Under the pieces are notes generated by a model. The model searched no databases. It worked only from the letters and a program-made list of their open reading frames with translations, and was not told where the DNA came from. Source: Podospora bellae-mahoneyi (lineage: Eukaryota; Ascomycota; Sordariomycetes; Sordariales; Podosporaceae). Taken from it: a stretch of 64,000 nucleotides of DNA. The DNA lies in the NCBI RefSeq assembly GCF_035222275.1, contig NW_026946360.1:124001-188000 (forward strand), given 5' to 3'. Both the position numbers and the translations under genes were made by a program. Of this stretch, positions 31,969 to 43,140 are shown in pieces; positions within the stretch are counted from its first letter, which is position 1; the number at the start of each line of letters is the position of its first letter.

Positions 31969-33550
31969 TTTGAATTGCTGGTGGGGATGGGTATCTGGGT
32001 ATTTGCACCACGAAGGAGGACTTGGAGGTTTGTCGTGTTTGTTTCTGTAAGATTATGTCGCGTCGTATGCTTTGTCAATCGGTGGAGCCGGGTTTGACAA
32101 AGAAGCGGGTGGTAACAGAAAGAGTTGACTGTAAGGAGGTGCCGTCCTGAAGCCTCAATACAAATATGTCAAAGAAGGAAATTGCTAAGGATTACGCATT
32201 GCGTGTAATGACGAGGCCATCAGAAAGTGGAAGCCTTGTTCGTGACTCAAGGCTGCGGTGGAGCTGGATGGCTGCGTTGCGTGGTCAAAAGGACAGAGTG
32301 TCTTTTTTGGAAAAGAGGGTGGTCTGCTGGGGAGACGCTGTCAGACGTTGGGGCCAGGACGTGCTTTTATCTTTTGGCCACGTCGCCTGTAAAAGGGGTT
32401 GGGCTGCCTGAGGCACACATGGCCTGTGCGGTGTCATATTGAGGGCCCCACACAACCAGGAGTGACAAGAATTGCGACATCCGCATCCCAAACAGGGAAG
32501 AGCCCACAATATTCAGACGGAAGCCTGTCAGGGGCACGTCCGACGTGCATCCACCAGTGGCTCCACCATCGACTTCAGCAACACCGATCAGGGAGGAGCA
32601 ATGCTCACACAACGCACTGGACCATGCAAGGAGGCGGGGGCGTATTGGCAGCAGCAGCAGCCCTTCTATTCCATCAGCCATTGAGCCTTTTCCATCAGCC
32701 CTCGCTCCGTCGAGTCGTGGGTTGACACACGCCCGTTCAAGGGGGGCCGACGGCTGAGCCAACGTCAAATGGAAGGTGGAAACGTTCCTCCCGCACTCCG
32801 GCCGCCGTACGTCTATCGCTCCACCAGATAAGCCTCGTGGTGGTGGCAGATAGGTCTCGCCAAACTTAGCACCATCCACTGTGGGTTTAACTTGGACTGA
32901 TGGGGATAGCGACGCTTCAACGGTCTATTGATCCGAAAGCCCATGCTTGAGGCATTCTTGCTCTCTGCATCAACTGGCGAGTTTCCGTGGTTCAGCCGAT
33001 GTCTCATGCATTGATGGACAGGCGGGGGTGGCACTGAGAGCAACAACAATGTGTAGAAGACCGCCTGTACGGAGCAGCATGTCATCCGATTGCTATGGCG
33101 GAGACTTTTGGAGCAACTACGGAGTTCCCATTCGCCATGATCCATTTTGGTGATAAACAGAATGGAGTCGCTATCTCGCCACTGCCATACGCCGCGGTCA
33201 GTCTAGAGATTATTAGCAACACTTATGACTGCGGTGCCACCAGCTGCAACCTGCGCCGTTTGATCGGGAGCAAAATGCACAGAAAAATCGGGTCATTCGG
33301 GACGACTGTTGAAAGGTTGAGCCAGCCTCCGTCCCGAATCATATCACACGGTGGTACGCAATTTGGAATGGGAGAGCGACCGCATGGCAAAACCTGGAGA
33401 AGTGGATCTCGAACAGGCTGAATGACCCCGGATCCAAACACCAATAAAGCGAGCACCTGCAGCAAAGCCTTGAGAGAAGCATTGCGGAGGAAGCTGCCGA
33501 GGAGCTTCTCTTAGATCGGAGTTCATGGCCATTTACCAGGTGCGGTACTT
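31969..33550. promoter_or_regulatory. hac1 upstream region
   Basis: It should contain the hac1 promoter and 5' leader. The leader of hac1 homologues is often long with upstream reading frames, but I cannot identify one with confidence. No separate gene is supported. Confidence 0.35.
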
Positions 33551-33554
33551 CTAG

Positions 33555-33640
33555 AAACTGCCCTCATTAATCAATTCCATCCTCTTGGCCTGCTTCTCGT
33601 AGTGCAGGAGCTCTTCGGCATTGTACCGGGCCGTCTGGGC
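33555..33640 (-). CDS. Possible terminal exon of an unidentified gene
   Basis: A short minus-strand stretch reads TARYNAEELLHYEKQAKR and ends MELINEGSF plus stop, preceded by a plausible acceptor (GTCGCCCAG). Composition is protein-like and charged-helical, but I could not find upstream exons or a family. It may be a relic. Confidence 0.25.
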
Positions 33641-36108
33641 GACAGATATGTTAATTGAAGTCTGGATGAGTACTTTCAGTGAGAATATTGAAAGCATCGA
33701 TGAGTATCTGATGCTTCGATACGCATGGTGTTTAACTCCACCCAGCAATTATCAGGCAGTGATCAAGATGGCACCGGCAACGGAGTCCTCGGCCGTATTC
33801 CTGGTTGTGTACGGCAATTGCTTTGTACGGCCTTTTGTACAACCTCAGCCTCCTCCCCAGGGGTAACTCCACTGTTGCTTCTCAATGGTTGGCTGCACTA
33901 TCATGGCGGGGGTTGTAGGACAACGGCTGACTGCCTGGTGCATTGCTGATGGGTGAGAGGCATAAGCGTTGGTGCTGACGAAGTGCACTGCCATCCACTT
34001 GAAGCTGACACGGCCGCATTTCAGTATCCAACAGCCCCCAGAAGGATCACTATTCCTGCGGTCACGGGTATTCGGGGCGCTTGGCTGTGGTTACGACGTC
34101 TGCATTCGTGAGGCCGTATAGTTTGTCGTATCTACCTACACAAGCCCAGTCAAGCCCCGCTTCCCACCCAGCATTTTACTCGACGATTATCATGCCGCCC
34201 TTTGTCAACAAGATCAGCATGAATAAGCCCATCATCGGCGGCGAGAATGTGCATTCCAGAGTCTAGAGACAATATTCTGCAAGAGGGGCAACTGATTCAG
34301 ATTCTGGGTGTGCCGATAATAGGCCCAAATAGGAAAGGCGTGGCATCGGAATCGAAATGCCAAGGATCATGGTCTCCCTCTGGACTCGGGCGAAGGAGCC
34401 TTCGGTGCCGGCAGAGGGAGGGTTCTTCCCCAGGGCAGGGAGCTGCTTGCACCAGAAAATTGTTTGATCGATCGCTTGGACGATCAGCGGTTGATCCAAA
34501 ACCCCCTTCTTGCCACGCGCCGGTGATGAATCCACAAGTTTCCCGTTGGGGAGAGGACGGAAATCAATGGGAATCTGCCATTTTCTTTTCTTTTTTTGTG
34601 CTTACTACCTTGCTCGCCTCGTTACACAAAATCTACCCTGTCAATAAATATTTCCATTCAACCCCAATTTCTTTTTTTGTTCCTGCTTCAAAGAATAACG
34701 ACTCTTTGCTATTAGGCGCGCCATATATCACCGTCCAGAGGTTTTCGGATGACAATTCGGCCCTCCACCGGACCTTTCTAACAGAAGCTGCATAATATCC
34801 GGTCTAGTCAAGGATGGATTGGGAACGGCCCTCTCGGTGAGGGGAACAAGGAGGAGAGCAATGAGAAGGGCAGCGAAACTCACGGTTGCAGGCCGGGTGG
34901 AGTGGCCCGACCTCCCTCCGCTTTCCCAGGGGTTTCTTTGCAACCATCATCCACATGCTTTTGGAACCGCCGCTCTTGGAACTGCCAACAGTAGCAATGG
35001 AAGCGAGCGAAGGGGTGCACCAACCGACAACCGGTCGCTTGTTTCCGCTCCCTCTCGCTCCCCCGCATAACAATCAATCGCCAAGTCGCCTCCGCGGGAC
35101 GCCATTCCCCCAGACTCCTCCAGCCGTCCAATATCCCAACCCCAAAGGCGGCTCTGTGATCCGTGCCTGCTTGCTGCATGAGACGCACACTTTTTGGAGA
35201 CGCAGCACAAACGGGACGACGGGCAAGCAAACCACAAAACCCACAACTCCACAGGCCTTAACTCCAATCGAACGAATCCATCCGTGATCGTCCCTCTTTT
35301 TCCCACCCACAGCACTCCATCCTGTGGAGCAAACTCTTTATTATGGAACCTGGGGTAAAAACCAAACGGGCCTCGAATGGAGGGATGGAGCTGGATCGGG
35401 TTGGATCCCCCCAGGTTCCCCAGATTCTCCAGGTGCCACTCATCGGTAGTGATCTTCCGCATCTTGTCCACCTATCCATTCGTTCCTTCCTTGTTCTCAT
35501 TCCCCCGTTTTCTGTCATGGCGCTGGGGCTGCCTGTCACACCAATGTCAACCATGTGGATGCCCCCCAGAAGTCTGGGGTAAAGTCATGTCAAGCGGCAG
35601 GAACTCGCATGGGTAGAGCGTTGGTTCGCACATGAAGAGTGGACGGCACGCTTGCTGGTGACGGCGCCAAAGCATACAATGTCATGATGGCCCCCGGACC
35701 CTCGGTCCTCCGAAGAGAGGTATATTATGTGCTGCATGTCGCGACGTCTGAGCCATACCACCGTCCCCCGATCTCTTCACGTTCCCAACATCACGTCCTG
35801 TATGTACATGCAAGATCTCTTTCTCTTGATCACCCATCCAGACGCACATATTTTGGAAAGGCCTGTTTATGTACAATATAATACTGGCTGCTCTATGTTC
35901 AAGTCCCCCGTCTATCAATGCTTGCCACCCAATCGCCAGATCCCTAATGCCCCCAATGCTCCCTCCCCCTTTTTTATTTTTGCAGACCCCAAACGCCTGA
36001 CACTAAACATGCTGACCGCTCAGACGCCATTATGTCTTCAGAGTTGAGCATAAAACCCCCTCAAAACAGACACACCGATTTCTGGAACTCGTTCGATTGA
36101 ATGCTCCT
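33641..36108. other. About 2.5 kb without a supported gene
   Basis: Several overlapping frames exist on both strands (for example 34947..35471 on the minus strand), but none shows a domain or consistent splice structure. I see no RNA gene or repeat. It may hold a long regulatory region, a non-coding transcript or a gene I fail to recognise. Confidence 0.4.
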
Positions 36109-36874
36109 CTAGAACTGCTCGTGGCCCCAGGGGGGGGGAACGCCCCAAGGATGAGGAGCCTTGTTGATGCCTTCAATATCGCTCGTGACCCACCCGCCGT
36201 AGAAGTCTTGCGGGGGAGACTGGGCGCGTTCGCCGTCGACATAGCACTCCCAAGGACCCGCAAAGAAGGCCAGATAGCCCTTGATGGCCTCAAAATCTTT
36301 TGGAGGCTCGTTGAACGACCAGATGCGGTTGCTCACCGTGTCAGCCGCGTTGATGGGGCTCATCATGGCGTAGTAGGTTATAGGACCTCTGAACTCGTCA
36401 AAGGAGGTACGAGGAGTCGTCGAGAGAGGAAGTCTGACGCGGGAGGGTGGGATGAAGTAAGCTACACGCGGCAAAAAGGTCAAGATTAGCGATTGGCCAT
36501 GATGAGTCTGCCATTGGAAATCGATCGTCGGGTCCCTGCATATCACCGCCAGATGGGAGAGTGGACTGAGACCCCGATCTGGATGGAGCTCAACGGCCTG
36601 GCCGGGTCGCCGGAGGGAAATGGCGGGAAGACGGTGGACCGACTGACTCCATCTCCGGACTCGACCTGGCGAAATTTGTCGACTAGAAGGGGGGCAACCT
36701 ACTGGGCGCGTGATGGGTCTCCAGACACCAGTAAGCCTCACCGGGCGGGCAATCGGCTATAAGTTGGCCATGCCACTTGATCTGGATGTGTCTCTGGACT
36801 CGGTCCACCACGGGGGGACGCGGAAATGTCGTGACGTTGTGTTTCCGCATCGCTGACATGTTGTAGTTACTCAT
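36109..36874 (-). CDS. DUF427 domain protein
   Basis: Small protein of 174 aa in two exons (36703..36874 and 36109..36461). The 241-nt intron (GTAGGT...GTAG) is long for this genome but restores the frame exactly. The joined sequence carries the DUF427 core: EAYWCLETHHAP joined to TYFIPPSRVRLPL, then SFDEFRGPITYYAM, NRIWSFNEPP, FEAIKGYLAFFAGPWECYVD and DFYGGWVTSDIEGI. The function of the family is not established. No signal peptide is seen, and the protein ends in a Pro/Trp-rich tail. Confidence 0.9.
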
Positions 36875-37601
36875 GTGGATGGTGTTTTGGGGAGAGATGC
36901 CGTCTAAGAGTGTCTTTTCGTGGTAATCAAATGTCTCACTGGTTCAGATCCGAGGACGAGGACTGGAAGAAAATTGTCTTTCGATGCCTGAAAAGTCAAA
37001 ACTAGCAGCATCCATGTGCTCCTCGCAGTGGGACCAAAGTTTTGGCTTGACGTAGACCCACTTTCACCTTTCCACGGTTCACTGTTCGTTCGCCCGAGGG
37101 GGCAGGCTCAATCCCCGTATCCGCCTTCCATTGCCGAGCGTGGTTTTGTGCACCTTCCGTCCGTGTAGACAGTGGCTCGGGTCCTCGGTATCCATTATTC
37201 ACGGGTTGCCCCTTTCCCTTGAGGGCGAAAAAAAAAACAATACAGCACAAGCCACAACGTGCCACTGAATGGGGTGAGCGGTGAAGAGGCCCCTGTCACC
37301 CAACTGCGTCATGCTTTGTGGCGTTGGATTTGACCCCCCTGAGAACCCCACCATTTTCTCGGCCCTGAGCCCCGCACTCTGCCAGCCGAGCCAACTGCGG
37401 CCGGCAGCTGGGACGCAAGGCAGCTGACGTTACCTAACAACCTTGTGCCTCGCCAACATCAATCAATCCACTGCCTTGCAACGACAACGACATCACCACC
37501 TCGAAACGCTCGCGCAAACCTCACCGTCCCCCTCGACGACGTCCTTCTTTTCGGGCCAAACCCTTTTGTTCAAATAACATTCTAGAATCACAGCCGCCAC
37601 C
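36875..37601. promoter_or_regulatory. Divergent promoter region, DUF427 gene and did2
   Basis: About 730 bp between divergently transcribed genes. The last 150 bp are CAA/CATC-rich, as in fungal 5' UTRs, and the did2 start has a GCCACCATGGC context. No specific site is recognised. Confidence 0.35.
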
Positions 37602-38393
37602 ATGGCAAATCGACAACTCGCTCGGGATATGCAAACCGAGTTTCAGGCGCGAGTAGGCACCCCACGATTCCCTTGTCGCCGACAGCAGTGGCAACCATCA
37701 TCATGCTCCTCTGCTAATATTCCCTCCCCTCTCAGTTCAACGCCAAGCAAGCCCGCCGCGAAGCCCAAAAGGCGGCCAAACAAGACAACGAGCTAAAGAA
37801 GCAAATCCAAAACGTATCTCTCCCCTTCTTCCCCCGCTTGGCCATTATCTGCCCCCCCCCCCCTTCTAACCTCCCATCTCGAAATCTAGCTCCTCAAAAA
37901 AGGCGAAACCGCCCAAGCCGCCCAAAAAGCCCGCATGCTCCTCGCCAAACAAGCCATCGCCGCCCAAATGGACCAAGCTGCCGACATGGCCGAGCTCTCC
38001 CTCGCCCAGATCCAGGCCAACAACGCAATGAACCGCATGACGCACATGATGGCCCAGTCCTCCCGCACGATGCAGCGCGCCCAGCGCCAGGCCAACCCCG
38101 AAAAGACGCTCCTGACCCTCGAGCAGTTCCGCAGCCAGAACGAAGAGTACGCCATGTCCAATGGGATTTATCAGGACGCCATGACGCAGAACACTTCGGT
38201 GCAGGTCAGCGATGATGCTGTGCATGAGCTGTTGGGCAAGTTGGCGGATGATGCGGGGTTGGAGTTGAACCAGGAGCTGGCAAAGGCGAGTGCGAGCAAG
38301 GTTGATCCGGTGAAGGAGCCGGCGCAGGCCGTGGAGCCGACGGCCGAGGAAGAGGATGCGCTGCAGCAGAGGTTGAGGGCTTTGCGGGCATAG
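37602..38393 (+). CDS. did2: ESCRT-III-associated protein Did2 (CHMP1)
   Basis: Snf7-family protein of 210 aa in three exons (37602..37652, 37736..37813, 37890..38393; introns 83 and 76 nt). It recruits and activates the AAA ATPase Vps4 at endosomal ESCRT-III and aids late multivesicular-body sorting. The joined N-terminal helix is basic (FNAKQARREAQKAAKQDNEL), with coiled-coil helices through the middle. The C-terminal part contains VSDDAVHELLGKLADDAGLE and ends with a MIM1 motif (LQQRLRALRA) for the Vps4 MIT domain. The MIM1 end and length match Did2 rather than Vps2 or Vps24. Confidence 0.9.
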
Positions 38394-38907
38394 ATTTTTG
38401 GGAAGGGTAGTGGATGGGACGGGAACGACGAACACGAGATTACGAAATGAGGTATATTTGGTTTCCTGGGTTAAGGAGGAAGAATTTCTATTTTTCGTTT
38501 TGGCGTTTTGGCGTTTATCGGGTTTGATGCTGCCAGGTATGACGCTTTGGAAGTCCCAAGAGGACTTTACCATGGGTTATGATCCTTGTGGTGGGGGGAA
38601 AGTGTTGGAATAGATCACACGTCACAGTCAATTTGGGTCACATGTGGCCAAGATATATCAAGACATTTCAAGAGCTTGTATTTCATGCCGCCACCAACGC
38701 TCAAACTCATGATTCCCACCAGAGAAGCTCTCATGCTTATATGTCGCTCAACTTTGACGCATTCCTTCGTTGAAGTAAACGAGCCATATTCTCCTCCAGA
38801 GCTAACCTTCATCTTGCCAAATCAGCGCCTGCCATATGACCCCATAACTCCCAACTGGCCACCAAATAACCCATAACATCATGCAAATCGCTAGCAGTCA
38901 GCCGCGT
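38394..38907. other. 3' regions of convergent did2 and ski2
   Basis: About 510 bp between convergent genes, most likely both 3' UTRs. Nothing else is seen. Confidence 0.4.
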
Positions 38908-41900
38908 TTACATGTAAAGACTAGCCACAGCAGTAATATCCCTCCGGATCAACTCCTGCGCCACCGTCATCTTCTGATACAACTCGGGATCACCGATAAT
39001 CCTTGCCGCATTCTTCACCTCCCTGCACGTCTCATCCAACCGGGAAATCGTCCGCACAATCGTTCCCTCCAACACATCCGTCAGATTCGTGATATTCTTG
39101 AAGCTGACACCCTTGGCCCATTCATACACCACCTCCATCAACCCAAACCTAGGCTTGCTGACAAAGTCGTTGGACTCCTCTGATGTCTGGATAACCTGGT
39201 GGAGAGTCTGCACCGCATTGACCTTTTCGGAGAGCTCAACAATCGTCTTCATGCCCTTCTCTAGGTTGTGCGTCAGCTTTGGGATGGAGTCTGTCTTCTC
39301 TTGAAAGACAAACGCCGAGAGCAGAGCGGCGATTTCGGCGGGCTCGTAGTCGGCGAGGACGTTCTCGAGGATGAGCTCGGTAAGGACAAGCTCGTCGCCA
39401 GAGTGAATTTCACAGGCTACCTTGCCCTTGAGCTGGATCCGGGTTTCTTCGTCAATGAAGCGAAGGTCCTTGAGAACCTGGATACGCTGCTCGTAGTCGG
39501 GGAGGAGCTGCAGGTTTTGGTTGGAGAGGGCCTGGCGGAGCTGGTCGATGTTGGTCTTGATGAGCCACTGATCGTGGCACATGGCGTAGTGCTTCAAGAA
39601 GAACGTGCAAAGCGGAGCGGCGGATTTTGTGAGCTTAACCTCCGCCTCACGGCGCTTGTTAATGATGTCGTGAATAGCCAGGCTCTTGATGCGACCCAGA
39701 TCCATCTCATCCCAGTGATCAGAGGCCCAGGTGCGGCAGATGGTTTGAAGCTTGTCCTTGGCTTTTTGGTAGCCTTCGCCGCTGCCAAAGATGTCTGGCA
39801 GGATGCCCTTGGTGACATACTTTGTCAAGCATACCAAGTCACTCAGGGGGACGTGCAATGTCTTGGTCCCGATATGCTTCTTGGCCTGGGGGAGTGACGT
39901 GTAGTACTTGCGTAGACTGGGCACAAAGGGCAGCAAGTCCGTGTCATTGCGAATTTCTCGATTCGTTCTAATTTCCAGAACATGCAACATTGGAACCGTC
40001 GCGCTGCTTTTGGTGCTGGCGCCTTCAGCGAGCAACAAACCAGGAGTGCGGACACCTTCCTTCATCCAGACGATGAGACGACCAGGCGTAAACATCTTCC
40101 GGCCAATCGGAATGTTCAGCAACGCGCGATACAGCTCCTCTGTCAACTGCTTGAAGTCCTCACCCGCCTGGTGACAGTCGTCCATATGAACGTCACAAAT
40201 CTGACAAGAATCCCTCTTGACCTTTGCCAAATCTGCCTCGGATAGTTTGACCGCCTTCTCGTGCTCGGGTAAGAGCTGTTGAGTGGCGTGTTCTGAGAAA
40301 CTACGCTTAATCATTTCCTCGATCTTCAGAGCTTCGACGCGTAGTAGGTTCAAGATCATATTGTAGGTCAGGCGGAATTGAGACCGGAGCTTGCTAGGCT
40401 CTCCGAGAATCATTTGCCGGAGATCAGTGACAGGGGGGGCTTCATCGCCACCAGGAGGCACAATGATAACGGAACCGACAGTATCGAGACCGCGTCTACC
40501 AGCCCGACCAGCCATCTGTGTGTATTCACCAGGAAGGAGATTGCGGAAAGAATGGCCGTCATGCTTGCGGTATCCCGAGAAGACAACTGTTCTCGTGGGC
40601 AGGTTCAGGCCCATGGCGAAGGTCTCAGTCGCGAAAAGAACCTTGACCAGAGTCTGGGCGAAAAGAATTTCCACCAACTCCTTGACGATAGGGAGCAAAC
40701 CACCATGATGGACTGCGATACCTCGCGAGAGCAGCTCTCGAAGGCGCACAATCTGGGGCAGAGTTCTGTCCTCGGGCTTCAAACGAGCAATCGACTTCTC
40801 AATCGTCATATGAATCGCACTCTTTTCTTGAGCGGTGCAGAAGTCCTGGTTGCTCAGGGCATCTGCATTCTCCTCACATCTCTTCTTGGAAAAGACGAAG
40901 ATACAGGCCGGAAGAAGAGTCTGTTTCTTGAGGAACTGGACGAGGTGAACCCACAAGTTCTTGTCCTGAGCAGCAGATGTAAACCCTCCTGGTCGGCCTG
41001 TCCGGCCCATATGTCCGGGGTTGTGGCTCGCGCGTGGTGGTCCACCTCTCCCACGCTGCTGTTGTCCGCCACCCCGACCGCCGCCACGTTGCTGATTGCC
41101 CCCTCTTTGCTGGCCTCCACGGCCACCACCTCTCTGGTTGCCACCACCCCGAGCTGGTGCGGCCTCGATGGCCTTTGGTGGCTTGTCCTTGCCCTGCATA
41201 GCCGCATTCGCATCCTTCCACCCCTTCTCGACGAACCTCTTCTCAGAGTCGACGATCTTGTAGATGTTTTTGTTGGCCCAGAGATAGTGCTCTAACGGCA
41301 CAGGTCTCTTCGGCGTAGAAATGACGTAAATATCCTTCTGCTTTGTGCGTCCTACCCACGAGGCGAACTCATGAGTGTTGGGGACAGTAGCAGAAAGAAG
41401 AATCAAGGACACATGCTCTGGTAGCATAATGATGACCTCTTCCCAGACAACACCACGCTCAAAGTCGTTTACATAGTGGACCTCGTCGAAGATGACGAAC
41501 TCGACATCGCGGATGATATCGGCTCCACGGTAAAGCATACTGCGCAGAATCTCCGTAGTCATGATGAGACAGCTGGCCTCCGGGTTGATTTGAACATCAC
41601 CAGTCAGAATACCAACCTCGGCGAACGTCTGTCTGAAGTCGCGGAACTTTTGGTTGCTGAGCGCCTTGATCGGGGATGTGTAAATAGCCTTCGTCATGTG
41701 TTTTGCCGCAAGAGCAATGGCGTATTCAGCCACCACTGTCTTGCCTGCAGAAGTATGGGCTGCGACGAACACCGAGTCGCCATTTTCAAGATGATAGACG
41801 GCTTCCTTTTGGAAGTTGTCGAGTTCGAATGGCCATTCTCTGGCTGGATCTGGCACCAGCTCCCGGAAGTTGGGCATTGGTCTGTTGATATCCACCATGT

Positions 41901-42765
41901 GCGCCCATTCGCGGCCTGCCTTTCTAGCGCTGGATGCTGCAAGCTTGCCATGGGGTTCCAGAGCTGGGAACTCCACTGGAAGAATGGAGTCAATATCCTC
42001 GAGATCCTCCTCTTCCTCGCCCTCGTCTGAAGCACCATTCGTTGGGGCTTTGTCGGCGTCCTCATCCTCTTGGTCAGGAGCTGCCTCCGGCTCCTGATCC
42101 AAGACCTCTTCGACTTCCTTCGCCTGTTTTTCCGCCTCTTCATCCGCAACCTTTCTCCTTTTCGTAAAGTCGATACCTCTGGAGACACCCGGAGCAACCT
42201 CAAGCAGACCACCGGATCCAAGCTTGATAACACGTTCTAGTTTCTTCCTGCTGTCAGCTTCCTCAATGGCAGCTGAAGCCCGCAGCTGATCCTCCAACGC
42301 AGCTGTTGACTCGATACCCTCCAAACCACCAGGAGCGAAAGGGAAGAACCCGGCGCCACCCCGGACAAATTCAGATCTGCTGGCGGGTTTCCTAGTCATG
42401 GACGTGCTGTTCTTCGCCGTGGCATGCGAGGCCGGAACAGTGACATTCCTGTAGCCTGTGACCCGACCCTCAAGCCCATGACGCACGAAGCGGGTGACGG
42501 TGCGGGTCTGGCTGGGCGCAATGCTGAAGAGCAGGGAGTAGTCCATCGGGGTGTCCCATCGTTGCTGAAGCTTGTCGAGCCACTCGTCCGAGAATGTGGC
42601 CGATGGCGACAGGAATTTCCGCTCGAGTTCGGCGCGCAGCTCATCAGGGTCTTGCTTCTTGGGCGGCTTAACTACCTTGTGGTCAAGGATGTCGTCAATT
42701 GCATCGAATGTGGAATTGTCGTCCAGGTGAAGCCGTTGTATGGCATCGTGGAGATCGGTCGCCAT
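38908..42765 (-). CDS. ski2: Ski2 family RNA helicase (SKI2/SKIV2L)
   Basis: Cytoplasmic ATP-dependent RNA helicase of the Ski complex, which feeds mRNA to the exosome for 3'-5' decay. Single exon, 1285 aa from the ATG at 42765; the in-frame upstream extension lacks family similarity. Motif I is AHTSAGKTVVAEYAIA, motif II DEVH (FVIFDEVHYVND), motif III SATVPN, and motif VI QMAGRAGRRGLD. The N terminus carries the Ski complex-binding region and an acidic stretch. An unusual RGG-rich insertion lies at about residues 600-650, between the two RecA domains. The arch insertion and the C-terminal DSHCT domain follow. Length equals yeast Ski2. Mtr4 is excluded by the N-terminal extension and the Ski2-like core. 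Confidence 0.95.
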   Translation of the reverse strand: MATDLHDAIQRLHLDDNSTFDAIDDILDHKVVKPPKKQDPDELRAELERKFLSPSATFSDEWLDKLQQRWDTPMDYSLLFSIAPSQTRTVTRFVRHGLEGRVTGYRNVTVPASHATAKNSTSMTRKPASRSEFVRGGAGFFPFAPGGLEGIESTAALEDQLRASAAIEEADSRKKLERVIKLGSGGLLEVAPGVSRGIDFTKRRKVADEEAEKQAKEVEEVLDQEPEAAPDQEDEDADKAPTNGASDEGEEEEDLEDIDSILPVEFPALEPHGKLAASSARKAGREWAHMVDINRPMPNFRELVPDPAREWPFELDNFQKEAVYHLENGDSVFVAAHTSAGKTVVAEYAIALAAKHMTKAIYTSPIKALSNQKFRDFRQTFAEVGILTGDVQINPEASCLIMTTEILRSMLYRGADIIRDVEFVIFDEVHYVNDFERGVVWEEVIIMLPEHVSLILLSATVPNTHEFASWVGRTKQKDIYVISTPKRPVPLEHYLWANKNIYKIVDSEKRFVEKGWKDANAAMQGKDKPPKAIEAAPARGGGNQRGGGRGGQQRGGNQQRGGGRGGGQQQRGRGGPPRASHNPGHMGRTGRPGGFTSAAQDKNLWVHLVQFLKKQTLLPACIFVFSKKRCEENADALSNQDFCTAQEKSAIHMTIEKSIARLKPEDRTLPQIVRLRELLSRGIAVHHGGLLPIVKELVEILFAQTLVKVLFATETFAMGLNLPTRTVVFSGYRKHDGHSFRNLLPGEYTQMAGRAGRRGLDTVGSVIIVPPGGDEAPPVTDLRQMILGEPSKLRSQFRLTYNMILNLLRVEALKIEEMIKRSFSEHATQQLLPEHEKAVKLSEADLAKVKRDSCQICDVHMDDCHQAGEDFKQLTEELYRALLNIPIGRKMFTPGRLIVWMKEGVRTPGLLLAEGASTKSSATVPMLHVLEIRTNREIRNDTDLLPFVPSLRKYYTSLPQAKKHIGTKTLHVPLSDLVCLTKYVTKGILPDIFGSGEGYQKAKDKLQTICRTWASDHWDEMDLGRIKSLAIHDIINKRREAEVKLTKSAAPLCTFFLKHYAMCHDQWLIKTNIDQLRQALSNQNLQLLPDYEQRIQVLKDLRFIDEETRIQLKGKVACEIHSGDELVLTELILENVLADYEPAEIAALLSAFVFQEKTDSIPKLTHNLEKGMKTIVELSEKVNAVQTLHQVIQTSEESNDFVSKPRFGLMEVVYEWAKGVSFKNITNLTDVLEGTIVRTISRLDETCREVKNAARIIGDPELYQKMTVAQELIRRDITAVASLYM

Positions 42766-43140
42766 TTCGGCGGTAATGGTAGTGTGATGGTCTCGTCCAC
42801 TGCTTGCAAAAACCAAGTGATATTTTCGACCGAGTTCAAGGTGTGATGTTGTGCCCAAACATGGACGACTCCAGCCTGGAAGACAGCAAGGTCGCAGCTT
42901 CATCGACTTGCCCCGCCAAATCATTTGTGGGGTAACCTGACAAGGATGCACCTCTGTGACGACAGCTCGACAGGCACGCAGGGGTTAGGGTTGCATCATA
43001 TCTTTAAAAGGGGGCCCAGAAACATAGCGCCGTCTTCGTCTTCAAGGATATTGTTTGAATGGCGACACAGTTGTTTAAACTAGTGTCTCTGAAATAAATG
43101 AACATTTGGCTCTTGCCGCTTACGGAGTACCACTGGCCTT
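42766..43140. other. ski2 promoter and csm3 3' region
   Basis: About 375 bp between two minus-strand genes. No specific element is recognised. Confidence 0.35.

Noticed and set aside
34947-35471. 174-codon minus-strand frame
   Set aside because: No domain, no matching exon structure, and equally long frames overlap on the other strand.
35595-35630. tRNA-like string (GGGTAGAGCGTTGGTTCGC)
   Set aside because: It resembles a D arm, but no acceptor, anticodon or T arm can be paired around it.
40378-41295. 305-codon plus-strand frame
   Set aside because: It is antisense to the ski2 helicase core and has no domain.
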